A stretch of DNA of 64,000 nt from Bacteroides sp. (GCA_023662825.1 JAMPIH010000004.1:62001-126000); one strand, 5' to 3'; positions 54,222 through 62,686 are shown, counted from the stretch's first letter. Notes: generated by a model from the sequence alone, not told the origin. Translations and numbers: made by a program.

Positions 54222-54271
54222 AGCAATATCGGCTCTTGAACGGCAAAGGTACGAATAAAAGGGATGCTCGC

Positions 54272-54302
54272 TTTGATTGCGCCGGGACTTTGCCTAATTT
54301 TG
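54272..54302 (+). promoter_or_regulatory. Promoter of a small lipoprotein gene
   Basis: TTTG (54272-54275) and TAATTTTG (54295-54302) are 19 bases apart, an excellent match. It points to the right and lies 19 bases before the ATG at 54322, which is the strongest argument that the small gene is real. Confidence 0.65.
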
Positions 54303-54321
54303 CGCCGAAATCTTCCGGTAC

Positions 54322-54582
54322 ATGAAATCGAAGAAACTCCTGCGAACCATCCTGCCCTGCCTGTTGCTGGGCTGCCTGTTCTGCTCCTGCCGGCAACAGT
54401 ACTACCTGCCCGGCGGAAACTACCGCCGCAAGCCAGCCAACAACTGCGGCTGTCCCTCCTATTCGCAGGCCGCACCCCTACTCCGCCAGGGGGTTCCGTT
54501 CCAAACGGTGCACGGCCACCAGCCCGTGCACGCGCAGTTTCTGCCCGTCGGTCAGCTTGCGGACGTTCACGAAGGGCGGTAG
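54322..54582 (+). CDS. Small Cys-rich lipoprotein candidate
   Basis: An 86-residue frame that begins with a textbook lipoprotein signal (Lys-Lys-x-Leu-Leu, hydrophobic stretch, then LFCSC at residue 23). The next 30 residues are Tyr, Asn, Arg and Cys rich (CGCPSY), like short lipoproteins of Bacteroidales. The last 35 residues overlap the 3' end of the convergent SprT-like gene by 105 bases. The overlap and small size leave some doubt, but the upstream promoter fits the consensus. Confidence 0.55.
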   Translation: MKSKKLLRTILPCLLLGCLFCSCRQQYYLPGGNYRRKPANNCGCPSYSQAAPLLRQGVPFQTVHGHQPVHAQFLPVGQLADVHEGR

Positions 54583-55359
54583 TTTCTCCGTCACCTCATA
54601 GTCGCAACCCTCCATACGGAGCCGCGCCCCCACCGGCAGTTCGTTGATCCTGAGGCTTCCCGCCTCCACCCATACTTCTACGGGAGGTTCCTCCGCCTCT
54701 TTCCTGCGTTGTTCCAAGGCCTGGAAAGCCGCCTCCTCGCGCGCCCGTTCCGCCTCGGTTTCCTGCTCCCTGATGCCCGCCAAGAGTTTCTGCGCCGCCG
54801 TACCCAGATCGGGCGCCGGAATCACGACACCTTTCCTAAGCAGCTTCATATACTTGGAGACGAAGGCCTTGCGGTTCCTGCCGTAACGGTTGCAGGCCTC
54901 CTCCAAATCGGCCTCGAAATAGCGGCTGGTCTTCTCGAAATAGCCGGCGATCACCTGAAGTATGTCGTTGGGAAAGATACGGGGCGAGAAAAACGGCTTG
55001 AACAGGGTCTTGAAGTTCTTTTTCCACTCCTTGCCGTGGGGATATACGTTGTTGCCGTATTGTTTCTGGGTAAGCAGGTGCGCCCACTCGTGCACGAACA
55101 CGAACAGAAGCGCGTAAGGGTTCAGGTCGATCTGCAGCGAGATGGTGTGCAGTTTGGCGAAACCGGACACGAAAGCCGGCGTATCGGCATCCACCTTGGG
55201 CGGCATGTAGTAGCCTAAGGTATGCCCCTTGCGCGTGGAGAAAGCCACCCGCACGCCCTCGCGCTGCAGCATGGCAACCACCAAGGGCAGGGCTTCCGCA
55301 ATAATGTAGGGCTTGAGCGCCCACGCCACATTCCGCTCTACTCTGATGCCCGCGGCCAT
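54478..55359 (-). CDS. SprT-like zinc metalloprotease-domain protein
   Basis: A 293-residue protein with the gluzincin motif HEWAHLL at about residues 89-95 in the SprT-like context LFVFVHEWAHLLTQKQYGNNVYPHGKEWKKN; a third ligand is likely the His in that PHG stretch. A long Glu/Ala/Arg-rich helical region (about 193-225) follows, then a small C-terminal domain with VEVWVEAGSLRI. SprT-like proteases act on DNA-protein cross-links in eukaryotes; the bacterial role is unknown. It starts 15 bases downstream of the Dpm1-like stop. Confidence 0.82.
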   Translation of the reverse strand: MAAGIRVERNVAWALKPYIIAEALPLVVAMLQREGVRVAFSTRKGHTLGYYMPPKVDADTPAFVSGFAKLHTISLQIDLNPYALLFVFVHEWAHLLTQKQYGNNVYPHGKEWKKNFKTLFKPFFSPRIFPNDILQVIAGYFEKTSRYFEADLEEACNRYGRNRKAFVSKYMKLLRKGVVIPAPDLGTAAQKLLAGIREQETEAERAREEAAFQALEQRRKEAEEPPVEVWVEAGSLRINELPVGARLRMEGCDYEVTEKLPPFVNVRKLTDGQKLRVHGLVAVHRLERNPLAE

Positions 55360-55374
55360 GGGTCGGATGAATGC

Positions 55375-56136
55375 TTAGAAAACAGGCGGTTTGGGTTTAC
55401 CCTTGTATTGCCCGTGGAAACGGCGGAACCTCAGCGAGATGACCCCGAAGAAGGCTTCCTTGAAGATTTTCTTGCTCATCTTGGACGTACCCTCGGTTCG
55501 GTCGGTGAACACGATGGAAACCTCCTTTATCTGATAGCCCAAGCGGTAGGCCGTATATTTCATCTCTATCTGGAAGGCGTAGCCCACGAAATGCACGTCG
55601 TCCAGATCCATGCCGCGCAGCAGCGATGCCTTGTAGCACACGAAACCTGCCGTGGCGTCGCCGATCTTCATACGGGTAACGAAACGCACGTAGGCCGAGG
55701 CGAAATACGACATCAGCACCCGCCCCATCGGCCAATTGATCACGTTCACCACGCCGTTTACGTAGCGCGATCCCACACTGAGGTCGGCGCCGTCTTTGGC
55801 GCAGGCATTGTAAAGGCGTTCCAGGTCGAGCGGGTTGTGCGAGAAATCGGCGTCCATCTCGATCACGTAGTCGTACTTACGCTGCAAGGCCCACTTGAAG
55901 CCGTGGATGTAAGCGGTTCCGAGCCCTAACTTGCCCTGGCGTTTCTCGATAAACAGCCGGTCGCCGAACTCGGTGTCGATAAGGCGTTCCACAATATCCG
56001 CCGTGCCGTCGGGCGAATTGTCTTCCACCACCAGGATATCGAAAGCCTTGAGCAGGGCGAATACCGCCCGCACGATCTTTTCGATGTTCTCCTTTTCGTT
56101 GTAGGTGGGAATAATTACCAAGGTGTCGCTACGCAT
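55375..56136 (-). CDS. Dpm1-like polyprenol monophosphomannose synthase (GT2)
   Basis: A 253-residue family 2 glycosyltransferase. IIPTYNEKENIEKIV (about 7-21) and the metal-binding EMDADFSHNP are the dolichol/polyprenol-phosphate mannose synthase signatures. It would charge polyprenyl phosphate with mannose (or glucose) from a nucleotide sugar for periplasmic glycosylation. I chose the Met at 56136 because TACATTTG at 56160-56167 puts the transcript start at about 56153; a Met at 56154 is in frame but would be at the transcript end. Confidence 0.9.
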   Translation of the reverse strand: MRSDTLVIIPTYNEKENIEKIVRAVFALLKAFDILVVEDNSPDGTADIVERLIDTEFGDRLFIEKRQGKLGLGTAYIHGFKWALQRKYDYVIEMDADFSHNPLDLERLYNACAKDGADLSVGSRYVNGVVNVINWPMGRVLMSYFASAYVRFVTRMKIGDATAGFVCYKASLLRGMDLDDVHFVGYAFQIEMKYTAYRLGYQIKEVSIVFTDRTEGTSKMSKKIFKEAFFGVISLRFRRFHGQYKGKPKPPVF

Positions 56137-56257
56137 CCCCGAAAGTTTTAACATTCCGACAAATGTAGCAAAAAAATCTTTGCCGCCGGGATTTTGCGAA
56201 AAACGGGAAACTCCGCTATCTTAGCGCATAGATTTGCGGTTTCTTAAACGATTGACA

Positions 56258-57439
56258 ATGAAATTCAATTTAGGCGACAAGGTAAAGTTCATGGATCAGG
56301 AAGGCCAGGGCGAAATCACCAAAATCATCAACGCCAACACGGTGGGCGTCACCACCGACGGCTTCGAGATTCCCTGTTCGGTTACCGACCTCATCAAGAT
56401 AGAAAAGCCGTCCTCCACGGCCGAACGCCTGTTCTACGAGGGCAAGGGCAGCTACGACGCACCGGCAAAGCCGGAACCGGCCTCCGGCAAAAACAAGGCA
56501 GTTCAAACACCTTTTGAACCGGAAGACGAGGATGAATCCGAGGATTACGAAGCCAACGACATACCGGCAGCCTTGGCGGAAGACATGCGCGTGTCGCCCC
56601 TGCGCCGTTCGTTCGGGGGCAAGAACCCGCAGCGCGAGGGGGTCTATATCGCGCTCGTGCCCTTGGACCAGCAGTTCATGCTGCGCGGCCCGATGGAGTT
56701 CCATATCGTGAACTACACGCCCTATACCCTGCTCTACAACCTGGCCACACGGGGGGCGGAAAGTTTCTACGGGGTGGATTTCGCCTCGGTGCCGCCCTAC
56801 AGCAAGATGCTAGTGGAGAGCGTGGAACGCGAGGACCTGGGTCTGTGGACGGAAGGCATACTGCAAGGATTGTTCTACCAAGACGAAAGCCCTGTATGGA
56901 TGATGCCCTTCAGCAAGGACTACAAGATAAAGGTGAACCACCTGGGCAAGCTGGAGAACTACGTGTTTCCGGTGTTCATGCAGCAGAAAACGCTTCTGGT
57001 ACCGGTGCTGGACGCGGCCCTGCACAAGACGGAGAACGGCATCCCGATGACGGTGGGCAAGGCCGGTGGAAAGACGGAAGAGGCCGAGGCTCCAGCACGC
57101 AATATCGTAACCGACTCCAAGAATCCCTTGCAGGCCTATATGCTGCAGAAGGACGTGGCGGAAGTGGACCTGCACGTGGAAAAGCTGCTCTCGACGCGTC
57201 TGGAATTCAAGAACGCTGACGAAAAGGACTACCTGGCACGGCAACTGCAGGTGTTCGAGACCTGCCTGAACCAGGCAGTAAGCCAGCGGCTGTCGAAAAT
57301 CATCTTTATACACGGCGTGGGCAACGGCATCCTGAAGGCCGAGATGGAGAAGAAGCTGAGGCAGTACGAGAACCTGCATTTTATGCCGGCGAGTATAACG
57401 AAGTATGGCCGAGGAGCCATCGAGGTCTATATCGGGTAG
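56258..57439 (+). CDS. DUF2027/Smr-domain protein
   Basis: A 393-residue protein. The N-terminus (KFNLGDKVKFMDQEGQGEITKII) is a KOW/Tudor-like fold. Residues 75-105 are an acidic linker, the centre is the DUF2027 region typical of Bacteroidota, and the C-terminus is a Smr domain (about 305-392) with VDLHVEKLL and IFIHGVGNGILK, the motif of MutS2 and Smr nucleases. A nucleic-acid-related function is likely. The start at 56258 matches the family N-terminus; eight extra residues are possible upstream. Confidence 0.88.
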   Translation: MKFNLGDKVKFMDQEGQGEITKIINANTVGVTTDGFEIPCSVTDLIKIEKPSSTAERLFYEGKGSYDAPAKPEPASGKNKAVQTPFEPEDEDESEDYEANDIPAALAEDMRVSPLRRSFGGKNPQREGVYIALVPLDQQFMLRGPMEFHIVNYTPYTLLYNLATRGAESFYGVDFASVPPYSKMLVESVEREDLGLWTEGILQGLFYQDESPVWMMPFSKDYKIKVNHLGKLENYVFPVFMQQKTLLVPVLDAALHKTENGIPMTVGKAGGKTEEAEAPARNIVTDSKNPLQAYMLQKDVAEVDLHVEKLLSTRLEFKNADEKDYLARQLQVFETCLNQAVSQRLSKIIFIHGVGNGILKAEMEKKLRQYENLHFMPASITKYGRGAIEVYIG

Positions 57440-57531
57440 CAAAAAAGCGTTTTGGACGTGCTTCGAATTACGGGCTTGGAGGGCACATCCTTCAGATCCC
57501 CCTTCCCTCCATCCTAAATATAGACACTACC

Positions 57532-57984
57532 ATGCATCTCCTGCCTTACACTCCCGATGATTTGGAGGAAATCCTGCAACTGTTTTACGAAACGGTTCAT
57601 AGGGTCAATATCCAAGACTATTCCGAAGAACAGGTAAACGCCTGGGCTTCGGGAAGGGTGAACCGGGAGGCTTGGGACGCCACCTTGCGGACCCATATCT
57701 CGATAGTGGCGGTCGATAACGGAAAAATCGTGGGCTTCGGGGATATGGACGCCTCCGGCTATCTCGACCGGCTGTATGTTCACTACGCGCACCAACGCAA
57801 AGGAATTGCCTCCGCGATATGCAACCGCCTCGAAGCCTTGGCGGAAGCGGACTGCATTACGGTGCATGCCTCCATTACGGCAAGGCCGTTTTTCGAAAAA
57901 CGAGGCTACAAAACCATAGCAGTCAATGCGGTGGAACGCGCCGGTGTTCCGTTAACCAATTACTTGATGCGATTGCGACGGTAA
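57532..57984 (+). CDS. GNAT-family N-acetyltransferase
   Basis: A 150-residue GNAT enzyme. The pyrophosphate-binding loop is YVHYAHQRKGIASAIC (about 82-97), preceded by the beta-4 strand VGFGDMDASGYLDRLYV, and the C-terminal FFEKRGYKTI is typical. The acceptor amine is unknown. It lies alone, with a new promoter unit starting just after its stop. Confidence 0.88.
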   Translation: MHLLPYTPDDLEEILQLFYETVHRVNIQDYSEEQVNAWASGRVNREAWDATLRTHISIVAVDNGKIVGFGDMDASGYLDRLYVHYAHQRKGIASAICNRLEALAEADCITVHASITARPFFEKRGYKTIAVNAVERAGVPLTNYLMRLRR

Positions 57985-57996
57985 TTTTTTTTGCAA

Positions 57997-58028
57997 TTTG
58001 GTTTATAAAATAAATCGGTTTATATTTG
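57997..58028 (+). promoter_or_regulatory. Promoter of the membrane-protein/repressor pair
   Basis: TTTG (57997-58000) and TATATTTG (58021-58028) are 20 bases apart. Operator-like GGTTTA-TAAAA-TAAATC (58000-58016) fills the spacer. Predicted transcript start is near 58035, about 98 bases before the ATG. Confidence 0.7.
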
Positions 58029-58084
58029 CATTTAAAAATAGAGGGGGACATCAGCGCGCTTGGCTCCTTTTCTTTTCGATTTAC

Positions 58085-58101
58085 GGTTTATAAAGTAAAC
58101 C
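58085..58101. promoter_or_regulatory. Palindromic operator in the leader
   Basis: GGTTTA-TAAAG-TAAACC is a perfect 6-bp inverted repeat with a 5-base spacer. A diverged copy sits in the promoter spacer (58000-58016). They are likely binding sites for the winged-helix protein encoded by the operon. Confidence 0.55.
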
Positions 58102-58132
58102 TATTTATTAACAATCAAAAACAAAAAAAACA

Positions 58133-58765
58133 ATGGAAGACAAGAAAATCACACCACAAGAGAGCATGGAAATCATCAGCGAGATGATTCAGACCACCAA
58201 ACGCCGCATGACGATGCAGGATTTAAAAATTTTCATCACCTGGGGCTTGCTGGCCATTGGAACCGCCCTTGTGGTAGGCACACTCCTGTTGCTTACGCAC
58301 AACAAATGGTTCCAGCTCTTTTGGTTCCTCATTCCCCTTGTCGGCGTTCCCTGCACACTCGCCCTTTCAAAAAAAGCCCGCAAGGAGAACAAAGTAAAGA
58401 CCTTTGTGGATTCGCTCACCAACGGCATCTGGAAAATAGTGGGATATTCCGGACTCGGCCTCATGCTGCTGTGCGTGGCCTTCAGTCTATTCGGATATCA
58501 TCAGCTTTGGATATCCACCTTCTTCTTCGCCTTTATCATCGTGGGCTTCGGCGCGGCCATGCAAGGAGTGGTGGTGAGAGAAAACTCCTATGTGTTCGGC
58601 GGCCTTTTCTCCATTGTTTCCGGCTTTTTTGTCATGGGATTGTATCTTTGCAACATACCGCTTTCCATCACCTGGTGTCTGCCGCTCTACATCCTGTGCT
58701 TCCTGCTGATGTGTATCGTGCCGGCGGGCATCGTGGCCAAGAAAATCAAAAGAGGACAACAATGA
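58133..58765 (+). CDS. Uncharacterised membrane protein paired with a repressor
   Basis: A 210-residue inner-membrane protein with about six hydrophobic segments (about 32-52, 58-75, 100-120, 124-145, 155-172, 178-200). The soluble N-terminus has an amphipathic helix (ESMEIISEMIQTTKRRM) of the sort seen in Bacteroidota proteins encoded with winged-helix regulators. It overlaps the regulator gene by four bases (ATGA). I do not recognise a catalytic motif. It may sense or control something at the membrane whose expression is set by the regulator. Confidence 0.75.
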   Translation: MEDKKITPQESMEIISEMIQTTKRRMTMQDLKIFITWGLLAIGTALVVGTLLLLTHNKWFQLFWFLIPLVGVPCTLALSKKARKENKVKTFVDSLTNGIWKIVGYSGLGLMLLCVAFSLFGYHQLWISTFFFAFIIVGFGAAMQGVVVRENSYVFGGLFSIVSGFFVMGLYLCNIPLSITWCLPLYILCFLLMCIVPAGIVAKKIKRGQQ

Positions 58766-59046
58766 AAGAACTCAATCCACTGCTGCACTCCCAGTTACGC
58801 CTGGCCATCATGTCCATTCTTTTGAATGTCGAGGAGGCGGATTTCGTCTATCTCAGGGAAAAAACCGAATCCACGGCCGGCAATCTCAGCGTTCAGCTCG
58901 ACAAACTGTCTTCTGCCGGATACATCTCCGTGGAAAAAGGCTTTTCCGGCAAGAAAACCAGAACCGTATGCCGGATTACGGAGGTGGGACGGGCGGCGTT
59001 CGAAGAATATGTAGCTGCCCTCAACGACTACATAAAAATGAAATAA
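58762..59046 (+). CDS. Winged-helix transcriptional regulator
   Basis: A 94-residue winged-helix DNA-binding protein of the ArsR/MarR-like HTH_34 type. The recognition helix region is TESTAGNLSVQLDKLSSAGYI and the wing is KGFSGKKTRTVCRIT. The start at 58762 overlaps the membrane-protein stop by ATGA. Similar one-domain repressors often autoregulate; two candidate operators are present upstream of the pair. The next gene is convergent. Confidence 0.88.
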   Translation: MKELNPLLHSQLRLAIMSILLNVEEADFVYLREKTESTAGNLSVQLDKLSSAGYISVEKGFSGKKTRTVCRITEVGRAAFEEYVAALNDYIKMK

Positions 59047-59072
59047 GACGGTACGTCCTCTGGCATTCCGTT

Positions 59073-60416
59073 CTACAGCCCCGATATATCCACTTGGTAA
59101 TGGGTCGGGGCTGTATTGTTCCTTTGGAGAAACATCACCATATAGACGGGGGCATAAACAATCTTTTCTTCCACGTGCAGATTGTCGTTGTTGAAGACCA
59201 CAGCCTGCGGCAGATCGTAATCGGAGCAGTCCATCAGGTTAGACAGGGCGCGGTGCGTTTCGTAGTCTTTGCCCGACTTTACCTCCACGGGCAAGACCCT
59301 GCCCTCCGTTTCCACAACAAAGTCCAGTTCACCCCGCTTCTTGCTGTTATAATAGTAGGGAACCATACCGTGCGCCACCAATTCCTGCGCCACCGCGTTC
59401 TCGTAAATCGAGCCGAAGTTAATGTCTTTGTCGCCTTTGATAATCCGCATCTGGATACCCTCGGCATACTGAGCGGCAAGCAGCCCCACATCGTTCTGAA
59501 AAAGCTTGAACAGATTGCGCGAACGGGCAAGCAGCAGCGGCGTTTTCGGTTCTTCCACATTATAGACAGGCAAGGCCACACCTGCATTCGTCAACCATAA
59601 AAAACTGTTCTCGACCCGGTCGAATTTCGCGTGTTCGTTGAGCCGTTTCAAGATAAAACGCTTGTTTTTGGCGTTCAGTTCGGGCGGTATAAGATTGAAA
59701 ATCTCCTCGATGTAAAGTTTGTTCGACCGGTCGTATTGCGCGATGTCGCGCTTGTACAGGCGTATGATGTCCTGCTGCACGGCCATCACTTCCTGCAGGT
59801 TGTTGCCCTCAAGGTATTTGCTCACGGCCGCGGGCATTCCCCCCACAATAAGGTAGAGTCGGAACAATTCCATGATTTTTCCGTGCACAAAGGCATCGAC
59901 CTCGGTACGGTTCAGCCAGGCTTTGTGCAGGGAATCGATGACGGCTTCGCTGACGCCCACCCCCGACAGGAACTCCTCGAAATCGAGCGGATACATATCC
60001 TTTACGCCCATATAGCCAACCGGTTCCGAGCGCAGGTCTTTCAAGGCCACGCCCAGCAGGGAGCCGCTTAAAATATAGCGGTACGAGCCTTCTTCCACCA
60101 AAAACTTAATGGCGGTGACAATGTCGGGGCATTGCTGCACCTCGTCGAAAAAGATAAGTGTCTGCCCTTTGACGAGCGGCACGGCGGTAATCGTTGAGAG
60201 CCGGAGCAGAATATCGTTGGCATTTTTCGCCCCCTTGAACAAATCCACCGCTTCGGGGGTTTCAATGAAATTGATTTCCACAAAACGCTTGAAGGTCTTG
60301 CCGAACGCGCGAACCGAATACGTCTTGCCGATTTGCCGTGCGCCGGTAAGCAACAATGCATTCCGTGTGTCTGCATAATACCGCTTAAGGAAACCGTCTA
60401 TCTTTCGCCTTATCAT
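59073..60416 (-). CDS. AAA_14/DUF4143 ATP-binding protein
   Basis: A 447-residue protein of the Bacteroidota AAA_14 plus DUF4143 group. Walker A TGARQIGKTYS is at about 25-35, Walker B LIFFDEVQQCP at about 88-98. The C-terminal DUF4143 domain has the PD-(D/E)xK-like ELDFVVETEGRVLPVEVKSGK. Members are common, often in several copies per genome, and their function is unknown. The upstream region holds four direct repeats around its promoter. It is the only gene on its transcript. Confidence 0.9.
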   Translation of the reverse strand: MIRRKIDGFLKRYYADTRNALLLTGARQIGKTYSVRAFGKTFKRFVEINFIETPEAVDLFKGAKNANDILLRLSTITAVPLVKGQTLIFFDEVQQCPDIVTAIKFLVEEGSYRYILSGSLLGVALKDLRSEPVGYMGVKDMYPLDFEEFLSGVGVSEAVIDSLHKAWLNRTEVDAFVHGKIMELFRLYLIVGGMPAAVSKYLEGNNLQEVMAVQQDIIRLYKRDIAQYDRSNKLYIEEIFNLIPPELNAKNKRFILKRLNEHAKFDRVENSFLWLTNAGVALPVYNVEEPKTPLLLARSRNLFKLFQNDVGLLAAQYAEGIQMRIIKGDKDINFGSIYENAVAQELVAHGMVPYYYNSKKRGELDFVVETEGRVLPVEVKSGKDYETHRALSNLMDCSDYDLPQAVVFNNDNLHVEEKIVYAPVYMVMFLQRNNTAPTHYQVDISGL

Positions 60417-60460
60417 AAAACCTATTGTTTAGCAGATTTTCAATCAAATAAAATCAAATC

Positions 60461-60574
60461 TGCCGCTTTTTCAATACAAAAATAGGCTATTTTCGCCGCT
60501 TTTCCAAGGAATTTTTACCAGAATCTGCCGCTTTTCCAAGGCAAAAACACCCCGATTTTGCCGTTTTTCCAAGA
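60461..60574. repeat. Four iterons at the DUF4143 ATPase promoter
   Basis: Copies of TGCCGCTTTTCCAAGG start at 60461 (TGCCGCTTTTTCAA, shortened), 60494, 60526 and 60559, a period of 32-33 bases or about three helical turns. Copies 2 and 3 differ by one base; copy 4 has two changes. On the minus strand the promoter -33 and -7 boxes (60477-60508) lie within copies 1 and 2. They look like binding sites on one face of the DNA. Confidence 0.7.
60477..60508 (-). promoter_or_regulatory. Promoter of the DUF4143 ATPase
   Basis: On the minus strand CTTG (60505-60508, a part of iteron 2) and TATTTTTG (60477-60484) are 20 bases apart. The -7 box falls between iterons 1 and 2, so a protein bound to both would cover the promoter. 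Confidence 0.55.
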
Positions 60575-60693
60575 CTTCACACTTAGTGTAGGATGTAAAG
60601 AAAGGATTCGGGAGCGGTCAAGCAAAACCAACGAAGCCGTAAAAAAGCATTTTGAATAAAGAGAAACCAGGATGCAACCAACGGAGCCGGTTC

Positions 60694-60821
60694 AATTAAA
60701 CGTGTTTTGGGGAGTGGGATGCAAGGCGGAAAACCAGCCTTGCGCGGGAGCGTACTTTAGTACGTGACCAGCAAAGGCCGGTTTTCCAACGCAGCAGCCC
60801 GCCCCCAAAACACGTTTAATT
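60694..60821 (+). repeat. Palindromic element, copy 2 (3' of nqrF)
   Basis: A 128-base structure with perfect 19-base inverted arms (60694-60712 and 60803-60821). Inside are a second long pair (GGAAAACC with GGTTTTCC, extended to 14 of 16) and a local GCAAGGC/GCCTTGC hairpin. The core GCGTACTT-TA-GTACGTGACC and GATGC stand in the same order and spacing as in copy 1. Its right arm contains the nqrF stop codon. Read along the nqr operon it can form a stable 3' hairpin. Confidence 0.8.
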
Positions 60822-62054
60822 ACCGAAGTTGTCGTAGCGGATCATTTCCGGGGGGACTCCCAAACTATCCAGCATCCTCACCACCGCATCCGTCATCGGC
60901 TTGGGCCCGCAGAGGTAGTACTCGATTTCTTCGGGTTCGGGATGGTTCTTGAGGTATTTGTTGAAGATCACCTGATGGATGAAGCCGGTGTCGCCCGTCC
61001 AGTTGTCCTCGGGCAGCGGTTCGCTCAAAGCCACGTGGAAACTGAAATTGGGGTGTTCCTTGGCCAATGCCTCGTATTCGTCCATATAGAAGAGTTCCTT
61101 AAGGGAGCGACCGCCGTACCAGAACGAGGCCTTGCGGTCGGTGTGCTTCGTCTTGAACTGGTCGAAAATCTGCGAACGCATGGGCGCCATGCCCGCACCC
61201 CCGCCGATAAACATCATCTCGCGCCGGGTATCCTGTACGAAGAACTCGCCATAGGGTCCCGAAATGGTAATCTTGTCGCCCGGTTTGAGCGAATAGATGT
61301 ACGAGGAGCAGATACCGGGGTTCACGTTCATGAAGCCCCCCTTCTTGCGGTCGAACGGCGGCGTGGCGATACGCACGTTGAGCATGATGCGGTTGCCCTC
61401 GGCCGGGTGGTTGGCCATCGAATAGGCGCGGAAGCAGGGTTCGGGGTTCTTCATCACCAGATCCCACATCTTCATCCTGTCCCAATCGGCCTTGTATTCA
61501 TCTTCCACCACGATATCCTTGTAGTTTACCGTGCAGGCCGGCACGTCAATCTGGATATAGCCGCCCGCCTTGAAGTTCAGGTTCTCCCCTTCGGGCAGCT
61601 TCACCACGAATTCCTTGATGAAGGTGGCCACATTGTGGTTGGACACCACCTCACACTCCCACTTGCGCACACCGAACACTTCGGGCGGAATCTGCACCGA
61701 CATATCGCCCTTTACCTTTACCTGGCAGCCCAGACGCCAGTCCTGCTGCTGCTCGCGATACGAGAAGAAGCCCTTTTCGGACGGCAGGATGCTGCCCCCG
61801 CCCTCGGTAACGCGGCAACGGCACAGCCCGCAGCTGCCCTTGCCCCCGCAGGCCGAAGGCAGGAATATCTTTTGGGAAGCCAAGGTCGACAAGAGCGAGT
61901 TGCCCGTATCCACCTCCAAGGTCTTTTCTCCGTTTATCTGCAGTTTAACCTTTCCCTGCGGCACCAGCTTCTTGCGCGCCAGCAACAACACGGCCACCAA
62001 AATAAGGATGACCACCAGGAAAACGGCCACCGAACTTAAAACAACACTCCACAT
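60816..62054 (-). CDS. nqrF: Na+-translocating NADH:quinone reductase subunit F
   Basis: A 412-residue subunit that takes electrons from NADH. A single N-terminal membrane helix (about 5-28) precedes a [2Fe-2S] ferredoxin domain with CGGKGSCGLCRC (C-x5-C-x2-C) and a later Cys in RLGCQVKV. The FAD/NAD domain has RAYSMANHP, GPYGEFF and GGGAGMAPMRSQIFDQ. It is the last gene of nqrC-D-E-F here. Its stop codon lies in the right arm of a large palindromic element. Confidence 0.97.
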   Translation of the reverse strand: MWSVVLSSVAVFLVVILILVAVLLLARKKLVPQGKVKLQINGEKTLEVDTGNSLLSTLASQKIFLPSACGGKGSCGLCRCRVTEGGGSILPSEKGFFSYREQQQDWRLGCQVKVKGDMSVQIPPEVFGVRKWECEVVSNHNVATFIKEFVVKLPEGENLNFKAGGYIQIDVPACTVNYKDIVVEDEYKADWDRMKMWDLVMKNPEPCFRAYSMANHPAEGNRIMLNVRIATPPFDRKKGGFMNVNPGICSSYIYSLKPGDKITISGPYGEFFVQDTRREMMFIGGGAGMAPMRSQIFDQFKTKHTDRKASFWYGGRSLKELFYMDEYEALAKEHPNFSFHVALSEPLPEDNWTGDTGFIHQVIFNKYLKNHPEPEEIEYYLCGPKPMTDAVVRMLDSLGVPPEMIRYDNFGN

Positions 62055-62065
62055 AACATCCTATT

Positions 62066-62683
62066 TTAAAGCTCAATACCCAAGAAACACATAAAAGATA
62101 CGCCCATCAACCCCGTAATGATGAAGGCGATGCCCAAGCCCTTGAGGGGCGCGGGCACCTGCGAGTACTTCAACTTCTCGCGGATAGCGGCGATGCCCAC
62201 GATGGCCAGGCACCAGCCGATGCCCGAACCGAGGGCGAAGGTGGTGGATTCGGCCAGCGAGGAATATTCCCGTTCCTGCATGAAGAGCGAAGCCCCCATG
62301 ATGGCGCAGTTAACGGCAATCAGCGGCAGGAATATACCCAACGACGAATACAGGGCGGGCGAATAGCGTTCCACCACCATTTCCACCAGCTGCACGATGG
62401 CGGCGATGACGGCGATGAACATGATGAAGCTCAGGAAGCTCAGGTCCACCTCCGCCAGCGCGGGGCTGAGCCACGACAGGCCGCCCTTGACCAACAGGTA
62501 TTTATTGATGAGGAAGTTTACCGGAACGGTAATCAGCATCACGAAGATAACGGCGAGGCCGAGGCCGAAGGCGGTCTTTACGTTCTTGGAGATGGCCAGG
62601 TACGAACACATGCCCAAGAAATAGGCAAACACCATGTTATCTACAAAAATCGACCGTACGAAAAGGCTGAACAGATTTTCCAT
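62066..62683 (-). CDS. nqrE: Na+-translocating NADH:quinone reductase subunit E
   Basis: A 205-residue integral membrane subunit with six helices starting [33 protein letters not shown]; the Cys in FLGMCSYLA is one of the conserved ligands of the intramembrane Fe-S centre. It forms the core of the Na+ channel with NqrD. It starts 3 bases after the nqrD stop and is followed by nqrF 11 bases later. Confidence 0.97.
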   Translation of the reverse strand: MENLFSLFVRSIFVDNMVFAYFLGMCSYLAISKNVKTAFGLGLAVIFVMLITVPVNFLINKYLLVKGGLSWLSPALAEVDLSFLSFIMFIAVIAAIVQLVEMVVERYSPALYSSLGIFLPLIAVNCAIMGASLFMQEREYSSLAESTTFALGSGIGWCLAIVGIAAIREKLKYSQVPAPLKGLGIAFIITGLMGVSFMCFLGIEL

Positions 62684-62686
62684 GGC

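Larger units (their letters stand above)
60417..60815. other. 399-base intergenic region between DUF4143 and nqrF genes
   Basis: No coding frame is supported. From left to right it holds the four iterons and promoter of the DUF4143 gene (60461-60574), a pair of 14-base direct repeats AACCAACGRAGCCG (60626-60639 and 60676-60689, 13 of 14 identical, 50 bases apart), and most of the palindromic element (60694-60821). The nqrF gene ends inside the right arm of that element. Confidence 0.75.

Noticed and set aside
60461..60574. CRISPR array
   Set aside because: The repeat unit is about 16 bases with 16-17-base spacers, varies between copies, and there are no cas genes.
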